In this document: positions 17,856-26,823 of the stretch, one piece after another
Layout: every line of letters starts with the position of its first letter
Numbering within the stretch: position 1 is the stretch's first letter
Source: Silicimonas sp.
Lineage (GTDB): Bacteria; Pseudomonadota; Alphaproteobacteria; Rhodobacterales; Rhodobacteraceae
NCBI GenBank assembly: GCA_013002465.1
Contig: JABDJO010000102.1
Location: forward strand, 1-40,667
Reading direction: 5' to 3'
Length of the DNA stretch: 40,667 nt
Program-made: the position numbers and the translations under genes
The notes under the pieces: generated by a model
Database searches by the model: none
What the model was told of the DNA's origin: nothing
Seen by the model: only the letters and a program-made list of their open reading frames with translations

Positions 17856-18494
17856 TCAGGCCCAAGAGATGGGTTTGTCGTCTCTTTCAGTGAGCCACGC
17901 ATTTATCCGGCTGAAGGGGCGCGAACCGAAGAATCCCCGGGATGCGGACAAGGGCGAAGGATGGGGGGTGGAGATCTTGAGATGATGGGGGGCGATGTTG
18001 GTGGCGATAGTTTGGGCGTGCCGTCCCCAAAGAAGGTAAGCCCGGGGAAGGTCATCGAGGTGGGCAAGGATCTGTCCGACCAGCGCAGCCCAGCCAAGCT
18101 TTGCGTGCCCCCCGGCCTCGCCTGCGGGGACCGAAAGCGACGTGTTCAGCAACAGGACCCCCTGACTGGCCCAGAGAGAGAGGTCCCCGTTTTCCGGGGT
18201 TTTGCCGAAGTCGGCATGGAGTTCCTTGTAGATGTTTTGAAGCGAGCGCGGCAGGGCAACGTCGGGGGCGACCGAGAAGGCAAGGCCATTGGCATGACCC
18301 GGGGTCGGGTAGGGGTCCTGTCCAAGGATCACGACGCGGGTTTTTTCGGGCGGTGTCAGTTTCAGGGCAGCAAAGCGTTGCGGCGCGGGCGGCAGGATAT
18401 CGCGGTGGTCGGCATCAATGGCGGCTTTGATGCGGGGCCAGTCGTTGGTGAAAAACTCAAGATGCGACCAGGCCCCAATATCCGGGGGGGTCAT
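17856..18494 (-). CDS. ung: Uracil-DNA glycosylase (family 1)
   Basis: 212 residues. It removes uracil from DNA as the first step of base excision repair. Motif A is [20 protein letters not shown] (about residues 54-73; catalytic Asp after GQ, Tyr closing the pocket). [17 protein letters not shown] follows, and the minor-groove loop motif B is [13 protein letters not shown] (about residues 176-188). ATG 18494 overlaps the trpD stop by 4 nt, so it is co-translated with trpD, an unexpected neighbour. The opposite strand has a long open frame across this gene, which I regard as a GC-skew shadow. Confidence 0.96.
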   Translation of the reverse strand: MTPPDIGAWSHLEFFTNDWPRIKAAIDADHRDILPPAPQRFAALKLTPPEKTRVVILGQDPYPTPGHANGLAFSVAPDVALPRSLQNIYKELHADFGKTPENGDLSLWASQGVLLLNTSLSVPAGEAGGHAKLGWAALVGQILAHLDDLPRAYLLWGRHAQTIATNIAPHHLKISTPHPSPLSASRGFFGSRPFSRINAWLTERDDKPISWA

Positions 18495-19507
18495 GTGCTT
18501 GAGGTGATCCGGGCCAGGCCGTCGACCTTTTCGCGCGCCTTGCCGCTGTCGATGCTTTCTGTGGCCTGGGCCACGCCTTCTTTCAGGTCGGCGGCCTTTT
18601 CGGCGATCACCAGGGCAGCCGCGGCATTCAGCAGCACGGCGTCCCGATACGCACCAAGGGCACCATCCAGAAGGGCACGGAAGGCATTGGCGTTTTCGTC
18701 CGGTGTGCCACCCAGAATATCGGCAAAGCGGTGAACGGGCAGGCCGGCGTCTTCGGGGTGGATCTGACGCGACGAGATTTTTCCGTCCTTCAGGATAGCC
18801 GCCGAGGTTGGCCCCGAGATCGAGATTTCATCGGTTCCGTCAGCCCCATGGACCAGCCATGCGGCTTCGGATCCGAGTTCCTTCAGGGTTTCGGCCATGG
18901 GGAAGATCAGGTCGATGGCAAAGGCACCGGTCAATTGGCGTTTCGCCCCGGCAGGGTTGGTCAGGGGGCCAAGGATGTTAAAGATGGTCTTGCAGCCAAG
19001 CTCGGTTCTGACCGGCATCACGTGTTTCATGGCCGGGTGGTGCATCGGAGCCATCATGAAACCGATGCCGACCTCCCGAAGCGCTTTTTCGACAACGTCG
19101 GGCCCGACCATGACGTCTATGCCCATGGCACTTTGGACGTCGGCCGCCCCCGAGAGCGAAGAAAGATTGCGGTTGCCATGCTTGGCCACCGGCACCCCTG
19201 CTCCGGCGACGACAAAGGCGGTTGCGGTGGAAATGTTCAGCGTGCCCATGCCGTCGCCGCCGGTGCCAACAATATCCATGGCACCATCCGGTGCTTTGAC
19301 AGTGGCACATTTGGCGCGCATCACCGAGGCTGCGGCGGCATATTCCGACACCGCTTCGCCCCGGGCGCGCATTGCCATCAAAAGCCCGCCCAACTGCGCC
19401 GGCGTTGCTTCGCCGGTGAAGATGATCTCGAAGGCCTCTTCGGCCTGGGAACGGCTGAGCGGACCTTCCGAGGCGGCATAGATCAGGGGTTTCATGGCGT
19501 CGCTCAT
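18491..19507 (-). CDS. trpD: Anthranilate phosphoribosyltransferase
   Basis: 338 residues from ATG 19507, which overlaps the trpG stop (ATGA). It adds phosphoribosyl to anthranilate. Key blocks: [22 protein letters not shown] (PRPP pyrophosphate binding, about residues 78-99), [15 protein letters not shown] (about residues 106-120), and [15 protein letters not shown] with [10 protein letters not shown] (anthranilate site). Upstream codons in the same frame lie in trpG and are ignored. Its stop overlaps the ung start by 4 nt. Confidence 0.96.
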   Translation of the reverse strand: MSDAMKPLIYAASEGPLSRSQAEEAFEIIFTGEATPAQLGGLLMAMRARGEAVSEYAAAASVMRAKCATVKAPDGAMDIVGTGGDGMGTLNISTATAFVVAGAGVPVAKHGNRNLSSLSGAADVQSAMGIDVMVGPDVVEKALREVGIGFMMAPMHHPAMKHVMPVRTELGCKTIFNILGPLTNPAGAKRQLTGAFAIDLIFPMAETLKELGSEAAWLVHGADGTDEISISGPTSAAILKDGKISSRQIHPEDAGLPVHRFADILGGTPDENANAFRALLDGALGAYRDAVLLNAAAALVIAEKAADLKEGVAQATESIDSGKAREKVDGLARITSST

Positions 19508-20085
19508 GCGGGCTCCGGTACTTTGTTGAGAAAGGTTTTCAGCATCGCGTGGCCATGTTCGGACCGGATGGATTCGGGATGAAACTGCAGACCTTCGATG
19601 GGTTTGTCGCGGTGTCTCAGACCCATGATCGTGCCGTCCTCCAGCCAAGCGGTGATTTCCAGACAATCGGGCAGGCTGTCGCGGTCGACGACAAGGCTGT
19701 GGTATCTTGTGGCTTTCAGGGGCGATGGCAGGCCGGAAAACAGCCCTTTGCCTTCGTGGTGCATGTGCCCGAGTTTGCCATGGACGATGTCAGCGGCGCG
19801 CACGACCTTGCCACCAAAGGCCTGTCCGATGGTTTGATGGCCAAGGCAGACGCCCAGAAGCGGCGTATCGGTTTCTGCGGCGGCTTTGGTCAGGGCAAGG
19901 CAGATGCCGGCCTTGTCGGGGTCGCAAGGCCCCGGCGAAAGGATGATTCCCGATGGGTTCAGCGCCATGGCCTCTTGCACATTCAGCGCATCGTTGCGGT
20001 AGACTGCGCAGTCAGCCCCCAATTCGCCCAGATAGTGGACCAGATTGAAGGTGAAGCTGTCATAGTTGTCGATCAAAAGCAGCAT
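19504..20085 (-). CDS. trpG: Anthranilate synthase glutamine amidotransferase component
   Basis: 193 residues. A class I glutamine amidotransferase supplying ammonia to anthranilate synthase (TrpE, not in this window). The catalytic triad is visible: Cys in [17 protein letters not shown] (about residue 79), and His and Glu in [13 protein letters not shown] (about residues 168-180). The oxyanion block is [12 protein letters not shown]. It is the first gene of the minus-strand chain; only 35 nt separate it from the divergent gene at 20121, so its promoter must lie in or beyond that short gap. It could also serve para-aminobenzoate synthesis (PabA). Confidence 0.94.
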   Translation of the reverse strand: MLLLIDNYDSFTFNLVHYLGELGADCAVYRNDALNVQEAMALNPSGIILSPGPCDPDKAGICLALTKAAAETDTPLLGVCLGHQTIGQAFGGKVVRAADIVHGKLGHMHHEGKGLFSGLPSPLKATRYHSLVVDRDSLPDCLEITAWLEDGTIMGLRHRDKPIEGLQFHPESIRSEHGHAMLKTFLNKVPEPA

Positions 20086-20120
20086 ATTGCGTATCGAAGC
20101 CCGGAAGGTGCAGATATAGG

Positions 20121-21974
20121 GTGTCAGTGCCCGAAAGCACCGATATACTTGTGCGAGAGGTGCCAGCCAAGGTCAAGGCACCCCGAGATTTGAGCAGAGC
20201 GGAGGAAAGACCCGTGGGACGCGGCTTTCTGTCAGGAATTTTCTGGGGTGGTATCGTCGGAGTTGGCTTGCTTTTCGTGTCATCTCAGACGCTTGAGCGC
20301 CAACAGCTGAGTTTTCCAAAGCCCGAGGCGGGCGAGGTTGATGTGCCGGGAGGCAGTGAATTCAACCAGGCCAGGCCCGAGACGGACCCGGTGTTGCCGG
20401 ACCCCGAATCTCGGCCCGAACCCGAGGCGGTGACCGGTGTCACCGCGCCGGACGATGCGGTTGAGACCCCGCCAAGCTTTGATACGACCGCTCTGGAAGT
20501 GCCAAAACCGGCCACGACGCCCGATGGATTGGGCGCGGTTCCCGACACGCCGAATGATCCGCCCGAGCCGCCCTTGGCCTCGGATGGGGCGCGGCCTGCG
20601 GATACCGGCGCTGATTTGGTTCAGCCCGAAAGCCCGGGCATCACGCCTGCGGCCGAGACCGAGGCACCCGAAGAAACCGCCGAACCGGCACCGGAAGAAG
20701 ACGACAGCCCGGACATTGGCGCAGCCGACGATGCCCCGACCGAGACCGACGTCGCGGCCCTGCCGCAAGCCGATGCCGAATCTCCGATTGGGTCTGACAC
20801 CGGGACCGCGCCCAGTGTGACATCCGAAGACACCGCGCCCGAGACCATGGAAGCGCCGACGATTGGCGAAGAACCATCCTTGCCACAAGCGACCGAGGAC
20901 ACAAGCGACGCGCCGCGCCTGCCTCAGATATCGGAACCCACGACGCCCAGTGCCGGCGATGCGCCCGAGGTGGCCGATGCACCCGAAGCGCCGACCGCAC
21001 CATCTGCAGATACTGAAAGCTCTTCCCCGGAAGGAGATACCGATTCGGGAGCGGGGAGCCTTCGGGCCGATGGCGGAGAGACGAGTTTCTTGAAGCCGGT
21101 CGAAGATCTTGGGGATCAGGCCGACAACGTCGAAACCGACCGACTGCCACGGATCGGCGACAGTGGCGACAGCGGCGAAGGCGGGACACTGCCGACGGTG
21201 CGACGATTCGGCAGCGACAGCGAGGCTGAAACGACCGAGGCCGAGGATGCGGGCGACGAAGCGCCGGAGATCGCCGAAGACGGCGCCCTGCCAGAGCAGG
21301 GCGGCCCGGCGTTGTTGACCTATCGGACCGACTTCGAGAACCCGGAGGGGCACCCTTTGCTGTCACTGGTTCTGATTCACGAAGGCGACGCGCCTCTGGC
21401 GGCGGATATTCTGGAGGGATTGCCGGAACATGTCGCCTTTGCCATTGAGGCTGGTGGCGAGCAGGCGGCCGAGATCGCCAAGGCCTATCGCGCTGCGGGC
21501 CGCGAGGTCGTTATGATCCCGTCCCTGCCCAAGGGTGCGACCCCGCAAGACGTCGAACAGGCGCTGAGGGTCAATTTCGAGGCCATCCCCGAGGCCGTTG
21601 CTGTCATGGATGTGACGGGCGGCAGTTTTCAGTCGGATCGGAACGCAGTCGAACAGGTCGTCGACGTGGTCATGGACACCGGCCATGGATTGATCACGTT
21701 TCCACGGGGACTGAATGCGGCGCACCAACGGGCCGAACGTGCTGGGGTTCCGACCGGGCTGATTTTCCGGCAGTTGGACGGAGGCGATGAAACCTCCGAG
21801 CAAATCCGTCGCACCATGGATCGTGCGGCCTTCCGGGCTCGCCGTGACGATGCGGTGATCCTTGTCGGATCAACCGGAGATGCCACTCTGGCCGCAGTTG
21901 TGGAATGGGCTATGGGGAACCGGGCCACGAGCGTCACGATAGCCCCCATTTCGGCGGCCCTGTCGGACGGGTAA
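20121..21974 (+). CDS. Divergent polysaccharide deacetylase (YibQ-like) with long acidic linker
   Basis: 617 residues from GTG 20121. A cytoplasmic N-terminus precedes one membrane anchor (about residues 34-53, [18 protein letters not shown]). A roughly 320-residue Pro/Glu/Ala/Asp/Thr-rich low-complexity linker follows, then a C-terminal domain (about residues 400-615) with the order of the divergent polysaccharide deacetylase family (PF04748): SLVLIHEGD, a strand-helix with [48 protein letters not shown] and AAVVEWAMG near the end. The usual metal-ligand positions look changed: HEGD replaces the IDD motif, DVTGGSF replaces NNHMGS and VGSTGD replaces GHP. The product is probably periplasmic, bitopic and possibly not an active deacetylase. 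Confidence 0.7.
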   Translation: MSVPESTDILVREVPAKVKAPRDLSRAEERPVGRGFLSGIFWGGIVGVGLLFVSSQTLERQQLSFPKPEAGEVDVPGGSEFNQARPETDPVLPDPESRPEPEAVTGVTAPDDAVETPPSFDTTALEVPKPATTPDGLGAVPDTPNDPPEPPLASDGARPADTGADLVQPESPGITPAAETEAPEETAEPAPEEDDSPDIGAADDAPTETDVAALPQADAESPIGSDTGTAPSVTSEDTAPETMEAPTIGEEPSLPQATEDTSDAPRLPQISEPTTPSAGDAPEVADAPEAPTAPSADTESSSPEGDTDSGAGSLRADGGETSFLKPVEDLGDQADNVETDRLPRIGDSGDSGEGGTLPTVRRFGSDSEAETTEAEDAGDEAPEIAEDGALPEQGGPALLTYRTDFENPEGHPLLSLVLIHEGDAPLAADILEGLPEHVAFAIEAGGEQAAEIAKAYRAAGREVVMIPSLPKGATPQDVEQALRVNFEAIPEAVAVMDVTGGSFQSDRNAVEQVVDVVMDTGHGLITFPRGLNAAHQRAERAGVPTGLIFRQLDGGDETSEQIRRTMDRAAFRARRDDAVILVGSTGDATLAAVVEWAMGNRATSVTIAPISAALSDG

Positions 21975-22286
21975 TCGCCAGTCCATTGGATGAATAGGGC
22001 ACGCATGCGGTCCGCCACATGGCACTGTGATCTTCAGGGAACGAGGCGGTCGACGGCACGTATCCTGCCAAGGTTTATGTCATAGCCCAAGGTCAGAATG
22101 CGACGACAGGCGGCTGTCGGTGCGGCCATCGGCGCGGCGCGTCATGCGGCGGCCGAAACGCTCGCGGCCGGAAACCTTCTTAGGTTCTATTTCATCCTGC
22201 CGAGGCTTTTCGTTCCCCGAATCGTTGGAGCGAAAGAGCGCGCGATCAAGATGGCCGCCGTCCATGGCTTTGAAAATGCTGCGCAT
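21975..22286. other. 312-nt gap without a confident gene
   Basis: The gap lies between the convergent deacetylase-like gene and the carboxypeptidase gene. A 68-codon frame on the minus strand begins directly after the dacC stop (TAGATG, 22286 back to 22080), and a 106-codon plus-strand frame (22098-22418) runs 132 nt into the conserved end of dacC. Neither resembles a known protein, so I call neither. I see no good terminator hairpin with a T-tract. Confidence 0.5.
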
Positions 22287-23684
22287 CTAGCCTGGTCCGA
22301 CCGGATTGCAGGTTACATTTCGGGCCTGAAGGCGACGACAGGCCATTTCGGCGCGATCTTCGGTCAGGCCGACAAAGTTGGCTTCCCAACCCTTGGGGCT
22401 GCGCACGACCTTGCGTAGGGCCACATCCAGTGTCGACATTTCGACAAGGGCGGTCTTCAGCAACACGCGTTCGGCTTCGTTCCGGGTGCTGAATCGGCCG
22501 ACATTGATGCCCCAGTGCCGACCGCCCGAAGTTGAAAGCCTGGTCACCACGACCGGCTTGTCGTCCAGATCTGGGTCGCTGTCCGCCTCAGCCGCACCTT
22601 CGGCCACGACTGGGCGTGGGGCAGGGCGCAGATAGGCCCCGGCCAGACTTGCCGCCAAAACGGCGGCCGGAGCCGGTTGGATGGCTGTCGTATCGGCCAC
22701 CGCGACTTCGGCCAATGTGTCGTTGATGCCTTCGGCCATGGCGACAAGAACGCCAGCGTCGGGAACTGCCCCGGGACGCATGGCAGGGCGTGGCGAGCGG
22801 TCGATCACACCGGTCAGACGCGTTGTATTGCCCGGCTGTCCCAATAAGGGACGGCGCGGTTTGACGACCGCCACGCGGGTCGGAGACCGCTCAAACCCCA
22901 TGTCGAGAAGTTCGGCAACCCGGGCGTTGCGCCAAGTGACCGACCTGCCACCAAAGACCGTCGCAATAACCCGTTCGCCGCGACGCTCTGCCGAAGCCAC
23001 AAGGTTGTAACCGGCAGCACGGGTGAACCCGGTCTTAATCCCATCGGCGCCGCGATAGCTGTTCAACAGGCGCCGGTTGGTGTTGTTGACCGTCTTCTTG
23101 CCGGTGCTGGTCGAGCGGCGCGAGAAAAGATTGTAATACCCGGGGAAGTCATAAAACACGTGGCGACCGAGAGTGCTCATGTCACGGGCAGTGGAAAGGT
23201 GCCCAGATTCGGTCAGTCCGTGGGCGTTCTTGAATGTGGTGCGGGTCATGCCCATGGCCTGTGCCATACGGTTCATGCGCCTAGCAAAGGCCGCTTCGCT
23301 TCCCGAGATTGCTTCGCCAAGGGCCGTGGCGGCGTCGTTGGCGGATTTAACCGCCGCTGCGCGGATCAGATAGCGCAGCTTGATCTTTTGCCCGGCTTTC
23401 AGGCCAAGTTTCGAAGGCGGCTCGGCGGCTGCCTTCCGGGAGATCGTCACCACGGTGTCAAGGCTGACCTCGCCCTTTTCGACGGCGTCGAAGACGACAT
23501 AAAGTGTCATCATCTTGGTCAGCGACGCCGGGTGCAACCGGGTGTCGGCGTTACGGGAATGAAGAACCTTGCCAGACCGTGCGTCCATCACAAGCGCCGC
23601 ATAGGGCGCAGCCGCCGCCGTAAGCGGTTGCAACAGAGTTCCGAGTACTAAAACGACCTGCAAGACGATGCGAATGCTCGTCAC
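22287..23684 (-). CDS. dacC: D-alanyl-D-alanine carboxypeptidase (penicillin-binding protein, SPOR-tailed)
   Basis: 465 residues from GTG 23684, chosen because AAAGGGG lies about 10 nt ahead and because this start gives a clean signal peptide (residues 1-26, ending TAAAA); ATG 23720 is possible. S11 peptidase motifs: SxxK in PASLTKMM (about residue 57), SxN in VKSANDAA (about residue 114) and KTG in DGIKTGFT (about residue 220). It trims the terminal D-Ala of peptidoglycan stem peptides in the periplasm. The last ~80 residues (RHWGINVGRFSTRNEAERVLL to the C-terminus) resemble a SPOR domain, which binds denuded glycan at the septum. The symbol is approximate: dacA, dacC and dacF are not separable here. 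Confidence 0.88.
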   Translation of the reverse strand: MTSIRIVLQVVLVLGTLLQPLTAAAAPYAALVMDARSGKVLHSRNADTRLHPASLTKMMTLYVVFDAVEKGEVSLDTVVTISRKAAAEPPSKLGLKAGQKIKLRYLIRAAAVKSANDAATALGEAISGSEAAFARRMNRMAQAMGMTRTTFKNAHGLTESGHLSTARDMSTLGRHVFYDFPGYYNLFSRRSTSTGKKTVNNTNRRLLNSYRGADGIKTGFTRAAGYNLVASAERRGERVIATVFGGRSVTWRNARVAELLDMGFERSPTRVAVVKPRRPLLGQPGNTTRLTGVIDRSPRPAMRPGAVPDAGVLVAMAEGINDTLAEVAVADTTAIQPAPAAVLAASLAGAYLRPAPRPVVAEGAAEADSDPDLDDKPVVVTRLSTSGGRHWGINVGRFSTRNEAERVLLKTALVEMSTLDVALRKVVRSPKGWEANFVGLTEDRAEMACRRLQARNVTCNPVGPG

Positions 23685-23852
23685 GTTACTGCCCCTTTGC
23701 CTGCCTCGGGCCCCACTCATTTTTGTCGGTGAGTTCCCTAAGTTTTCCACAGCCTAACATGTTCGAATGCATCAGAAAATGGTGAATTTGCCGTAAATTC
23801 GCGTGAGCGGAATCGTGCCACCAGATCGCGCGTCTGTACTGCTTGAACGCCA

Positions 23853-24554
23853 CTAGATGTTGCGGCAGATTCTATGAACGAGTTCCGGTAATTCATCCAG
23901 TGTGGCAATTTCGCGGAACCTTTCGTGGGCCATCGGGGGTTCGGCGGCTTCAAGGTCCCACGTCAGACCGTGCGGCACATAGACCCCCCAAGCTCCAGCC
24001 TCGATTACGGGATTAACGTCTGATTTCAGTGAGTTGCCCGCCATGAGGGCAGTGTATGGGTTAATCCCGCGACCGGTGAAAATGCCTTTATAGACCTCGA
24101 CGGATTTGTCCGAGACGATTTCTACCCCGTCAAACAATTCGCCAAGCCTCGATTGCGCAAGCTTGCGTTCCTGGTCCAGAAGATCGCCCTTGGTGATCAT
24201 CAAAAGCGTGAAATCCTTTGCCAGTGTTTTCACGGTGTCTTCGGCGCCCGGCAGCAACTCTATGGGGTGGCGCAGCATCTCCTGACCGGTCTGGATCAAG
24301 TCCGCGATCACTTCGCCGGGAACCTTGTTCTGGGTCACCTGCAGGGCGGTTTCGATCATCGACAGCATGAACCCCTTGATCCCGAAGCCATAGCGCTGAA
24401 GGTTGCGCCGCTCGGCATCCAGCAAGCGTTCGGAAAGATGATCGGGGTCGGCATAATCGCTCAGAAGCTCGGCAAACCGTGTTTGGGTCAGATGAAAGAA
24501 CCGCTCGTTATGCCAGAGCGTGTCGTCGGCATCAAAGCAGATCGTGGTCAGCAT
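23853..24554 (-). CDS. HAD-superfamily hydrolase
   Basis: 233 residues from ATG 24554, preceded by AAGGGGGC. Motif I is [12 protein letters not shown] (about residues 5-16; nucleophile and general-acid Asp), motif II is the Thr in LLMITKGD (about residue 119), motif III the Lys in [11 protein letters not shown] (about residue 154), and motif IV corresponds to [10 protein letters not shown] (about residue 180). A helical cap lies between motifs I and II, so it is a subfamily I phosphatase. The substrate is unknown; relatives act on small phosphorylated metabolites. It is divergent from clpS. Confidence 0.85.
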   Translation of the reverse strand: MLTTICFDADDTLWHNERFFHLTQTRFAELLSDYADPDHLSERLLDAERRNLQRYGFGIKGFMLSMIETALQVTQNKVPGEVIADLIQTGQEMLRHPIELLPGAEDTVKTLAKDFTLLMITKGDLLDQERKLAQSRLGELFDGVEIVSDKSVEVYKGIFTGRGINPYTALMAGNSLKSDVNPVIEAGAWGVYVPHGLTWDLEAAEPPMAHERFREIATLDELPELVHRICRNI

Positions 24555-24630
24555 GGGCCATTGCCCCCTTTTCACACAGCCCAGAACGCTTATATTGGGC
24601 GTTCGATTGATCCCTTGGGTAAAGGTGACC

Positions 24631-24975
24631 GTGACAACGCTCAACCCGCATATGATGGCCGACAAGGACGACATGCCCGAGGGCGGCTCGGACGTATTGA
24701 CCGAGACCAAGCCCAAGACAGCACGTCCGCCGTTGTACAAGGTCATGCTTTTGAACGACGATTACACGCCGATGGAGTTCGTCGTTCATGTGCTTGAGCG
24801 GTTCTTTGGCATGAGCCATGCGCAATCCTTTGAACTGATGCTGACGGTGCATAAGAAAGGTTTGGCTGTGGTCGGCGTATTTTCCTTCGAAGTGGCCGAG
24901 ACCAAGGTGGCGCAGGTCATGGACTTCGCCCGCCGCCATCAACACCCTCTGCAATGCACGATGGAGAAAGAGTAG
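24631..24975 (+). CDS. clpS: ATP-dependent Clp protease adaptor ClpS
   Basis: 114 residues from GTG 24631, which has AAAGG (24621-24625) upstream; ATG 24652/24655 are alternatives without a visible ribosome site. The N-terminal extension is acidic and disordered. The core shows [20 protein letters not shown] (about residues 32-51), the N-end-rule pocket and ClpA contact, followed by [22 protein letters not shown] and the C-terminal block [20 protein letters not shown]. It delivers substrates with N-terminal Leu, Phe, Tyr or Trp to ClpAP. clpA is not in this window. The gap to the divergent HAD gene holds a GAACGC-N9-GCGTTC dyad (24584-24604). Confidence 0.93.
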   Translation: MTTLNPHMMADKDDMPEGGSDVLTETKPKTARPPLYKVMLLNDDYTPMEFVVHVLERFFGMSHAQSFELMLTVHKKGLAVVGVFSFEVAETKVAQVMDFARRHQHPLQCTMEKE

Positions 24976-24998
24976 GGCGAGTGCCCTGCTCGCATCCC

Positions 24999-26003
24999 AT
25001 GCTTTCCGACCGATTGCCGCTGGCGCTTGAAAATGGCGCTGTGGAAATGCCCGCAGAAGGACGGATCGCGGTCGTTGCACCTTCGCCGGGGGCCGACATT
25101 TCTTCCCTTCCCAAGGAACGTGTGGTCGTCGTGTCGCGGTATTATCCTGTTTATCGGGCCTTTGCCGATCGGGGTTATTCGGTCGCCGTTGCACCGGATG
25201 GCCATTTCGCCATGGCGGTGATCTGCCTGCCGCGCTCAAAAGCGGAGGCCAGGGCTCTTGTGGCCGAGGTGCTGCCCTTGACCAATGGGCCGGTGGTGAT
25301 CGACGGGCAGAAGACCGATGGCGTTGCATCCATGCTGAAAGAACTGCGGAAACGCGGTGATGTCGGCGAAGTGTTGTCCAAGGCCCATGGCAAGCTTTTC
25401 ACCGTTCGTGGCGCTGAATGCCGCGACTGGGTGGCCAAGGCAACAAAGGTTGCACACCCAATGGACCCGGCGCGGCAGTTCATGACCAGCCCTGGCTTAT
25501 TTTCGGCGGACGGAGTCGATCCGGGATCGGCTGCGCTGGCCGAGGCGCTGCCGGATGCCATGAAAGGACACGTCGTCGATCTGGGGGCGGGTTGGGGATT
25601 TCTGTCGGATGCCATCCTGAAGCGGAACGGAGTGACGCGGCTTGATCTGGTAGAGGCTGACCATGCCGCTCTCGACGCTGCCCGCCAGAACATCTCGGAT
25701 CCAAGGGCCGCGTTCCACTGGGCCGATGCCTTGACCTTTCGAGCCGATGCGGCGGTTGACCACGTTGTCACCAATCCTCCGTTCCACACCGGGCGGGCTG
25801 CCGAGCCCAGTCTGGGACAGGGGTTCATCCGTGCCAGCGCCAGCATTCTGAAGCCCCGAGGTCATCTCTGGCTTGTGGCGAACCGGCATTTGCCGTACGA
25901 AAAGACCCTTGAGGCGGGCTTTCGGTCCGTCCGGCTTCTGGGCCAAACCGCAGAGTACAAGCTTTTTACGGCCACCCAGCCCCGCACCCCCCGCAAAGGA
26001 TAA
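24999..26003 (+). CDS. rsmC: Class I SAM-dependent methyltransferase, RsmC-like
   Basis: 334 residues from ATG 24999 (MLSDRLPLALENGAV, the usual N-terminus); a GTG at 24981 is in frame with a modest AGGGCGA upstream. The family has a degenerate N-terminal methyltransferase-like half and a C-terminal active half, and this fits: the SAM-binding block is VVDLGAGWGFLSDAIL (about residues 190-205), the acidic loop LDLVEADHAALDAAR, and the catalytic NPPFHTGRAAE (about residue 255). RsmC methylates N2 of G1207 in 16S rRNA in free 30S subunits; RlmG has a similar layout. It follows clpS after 23 nt and precedes the SDR gene by 6 nt. Confidence 0.82.
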   Translation: MLSDRLPLALENGAVEMPAEGRIAVVAPSPGADISSLPKERVVVVSRYYPVYRAFADRGYSVAVAPDGHFAMAVICLPRSKAEARALVAEVLPLTNGPVVIDGQKTDGVASMLKELRKRGDVGEVLSKAHGKLFTVRGAECRDWVAKATKVAHPMDPARQFMTSPGLFSADGVDPGSAALAEALPDAMKGHVVDLGAGWGFLSDAILKRNGVTRLDLVEADHAALDAARQNISDPRAAFHWADALTFRADAAVDHVVTNPPFHTGRAAEPSLGQGFIRASASILKPRGHLWLVANRHLPYEKTLEAGFRSVRLLGQTAEYKLFTATQPRTPRKG

Positions 26004-26009
26004 TCGCTT

Positions 26010-26816
26010 ATGTCGTTCTCGATTGCAGGAAAAACCGCTGTTGTGACGGGGGCAGCCAACGGAGTTGGTTTGTCGATCGCCCGCCACTTCGTGCAGGCGG
26101 GTGCCAATGTGATGTTTGCCGACATGGACGAAGCGCGTCTGACCGACGAAGTGGGCAAGCGCGAGGATGACGATGGTTCAAGCGCCTATTTTGTCGGTGA
26201 TCTGCGGGAAAAGCTGACCGTGGCGAACCTGTTGTCGGCGACCATCGACCGCTTCGATCAGGTGGACATTCTGGTCAATGCCTCGCGCCAGATGGTTTCG
26301 GCCGATCCTTTGAATGCCGATGACGATGCCGTAGCGATGCTGATCGAGCAGAACCTGATGACATCGCTTCGGGTGACGCAGCTTTTTGCCAAGCGGATGA
26401 TCAAGCAGGCCAAGGGCGCGGAAGACCAAGCGCCCGTGGGGTCCATAATCAACCTATCATCCATCGCAGCGCGCCGGACCCAGCCCCAACTTCTGGCCTA
26501 TTCGGTAAGTTCGGCGGCCCTGGACCAGATGACGCGGTCGATGGCGGTGGCCCTGGCGCCGAACCGGATCCGGGTCAATGCGATTGCCCTGGGGTCGGTG
26601 ATGTCGGCGTCCTTGAAAGGGGCCTTGCAAGAAGAAAACGGGATGCGAGACCAAATCATCGGCTCGACCCCTTTGGGTCGGATCGCCAGCCCGACGGAAC
26701 TGGCGGACGTCGCGCAGTTCCTGGCATCGGACGGGTCAAGCTTTGTGACCGGCCAGATTCTGACGGTGGACGGAGGCCGCACATTGGTCGATGCGGCGGA
26801 CGCACCCGCGCATTAG
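26010..26816 (+). CDS. SDR family protein lacking the catalytic lysine
   Basis: 268 residues. A classical short-chain dehydrogenase fold: cofactor motif TGAANGVG (residues 13-20), FADMD after strand 2 (the Asp suggests NAD preference), VNASR in place of NNAG, catalytic serine in INLSSIAA (about residues 150-151) and tyrosine Y164. The active-site pattern should be Y-x3-K, but the sequence reads YSVSS: position 168 is Ser (codon TCG), not Lys. The C-terminal ASDGSSFVTGQILTVDGG is intact. Loss of Lys would impair ordinary NAD(P)H-linked catalysis, so it may be a weak, altered or non-catalytic SDR. It is 6 nt downstream of the methyltransferase and converges on valS 7 nt away. Confidence 0.88.
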   Translation: MSFSIAGKTAVVTGAANGVGLSIARHFVQAGANVMFADMDEARLTDEVGKREDDDGSSAYFVGDLREKLTVANLLSATIDRFDQVDILVNASRQMVSADPLNADDDAVAMLIEQNLMTSLRVTQLFAKRMIKQAKGAEDQAPVGSIINLSSIAARRTQPQLLAYSVSSAALDQMTRSMAVALAPNRIRVNAIALGSVMSASLKGALQEENGMRDQIIGSTPLGRIASPTELADVAQFLASDGSSFVTGQILTVDGGRTLVDAADAPAH

Positions 26817-26823
26817 ATCGCGC

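Noticed and set aside
17592..18734. 380-codon plus-strand open frame across the trpC start, the repeat element, ung and the end of trpD
   Set aside because: It is antisense to well-supported ung and trpD motifs, is Gly/Arg-rich and has no domain pattern; a GC-bias shadow.
20280..21353. 357-codon minus-strand Arg/Gly-rich frame opposite the acidic linker
   Set aside because: It mirrors the Glu/Pro/Ala/Asp repeats of the plus-strand gene; low-complexity shadow.
22098..22418. 106-codon plus-strand frame at the end of dacC
   Set aside because: It runs 132 nt into the conserved SPOR-like end of dacC on the other strand and resembles no known protein.
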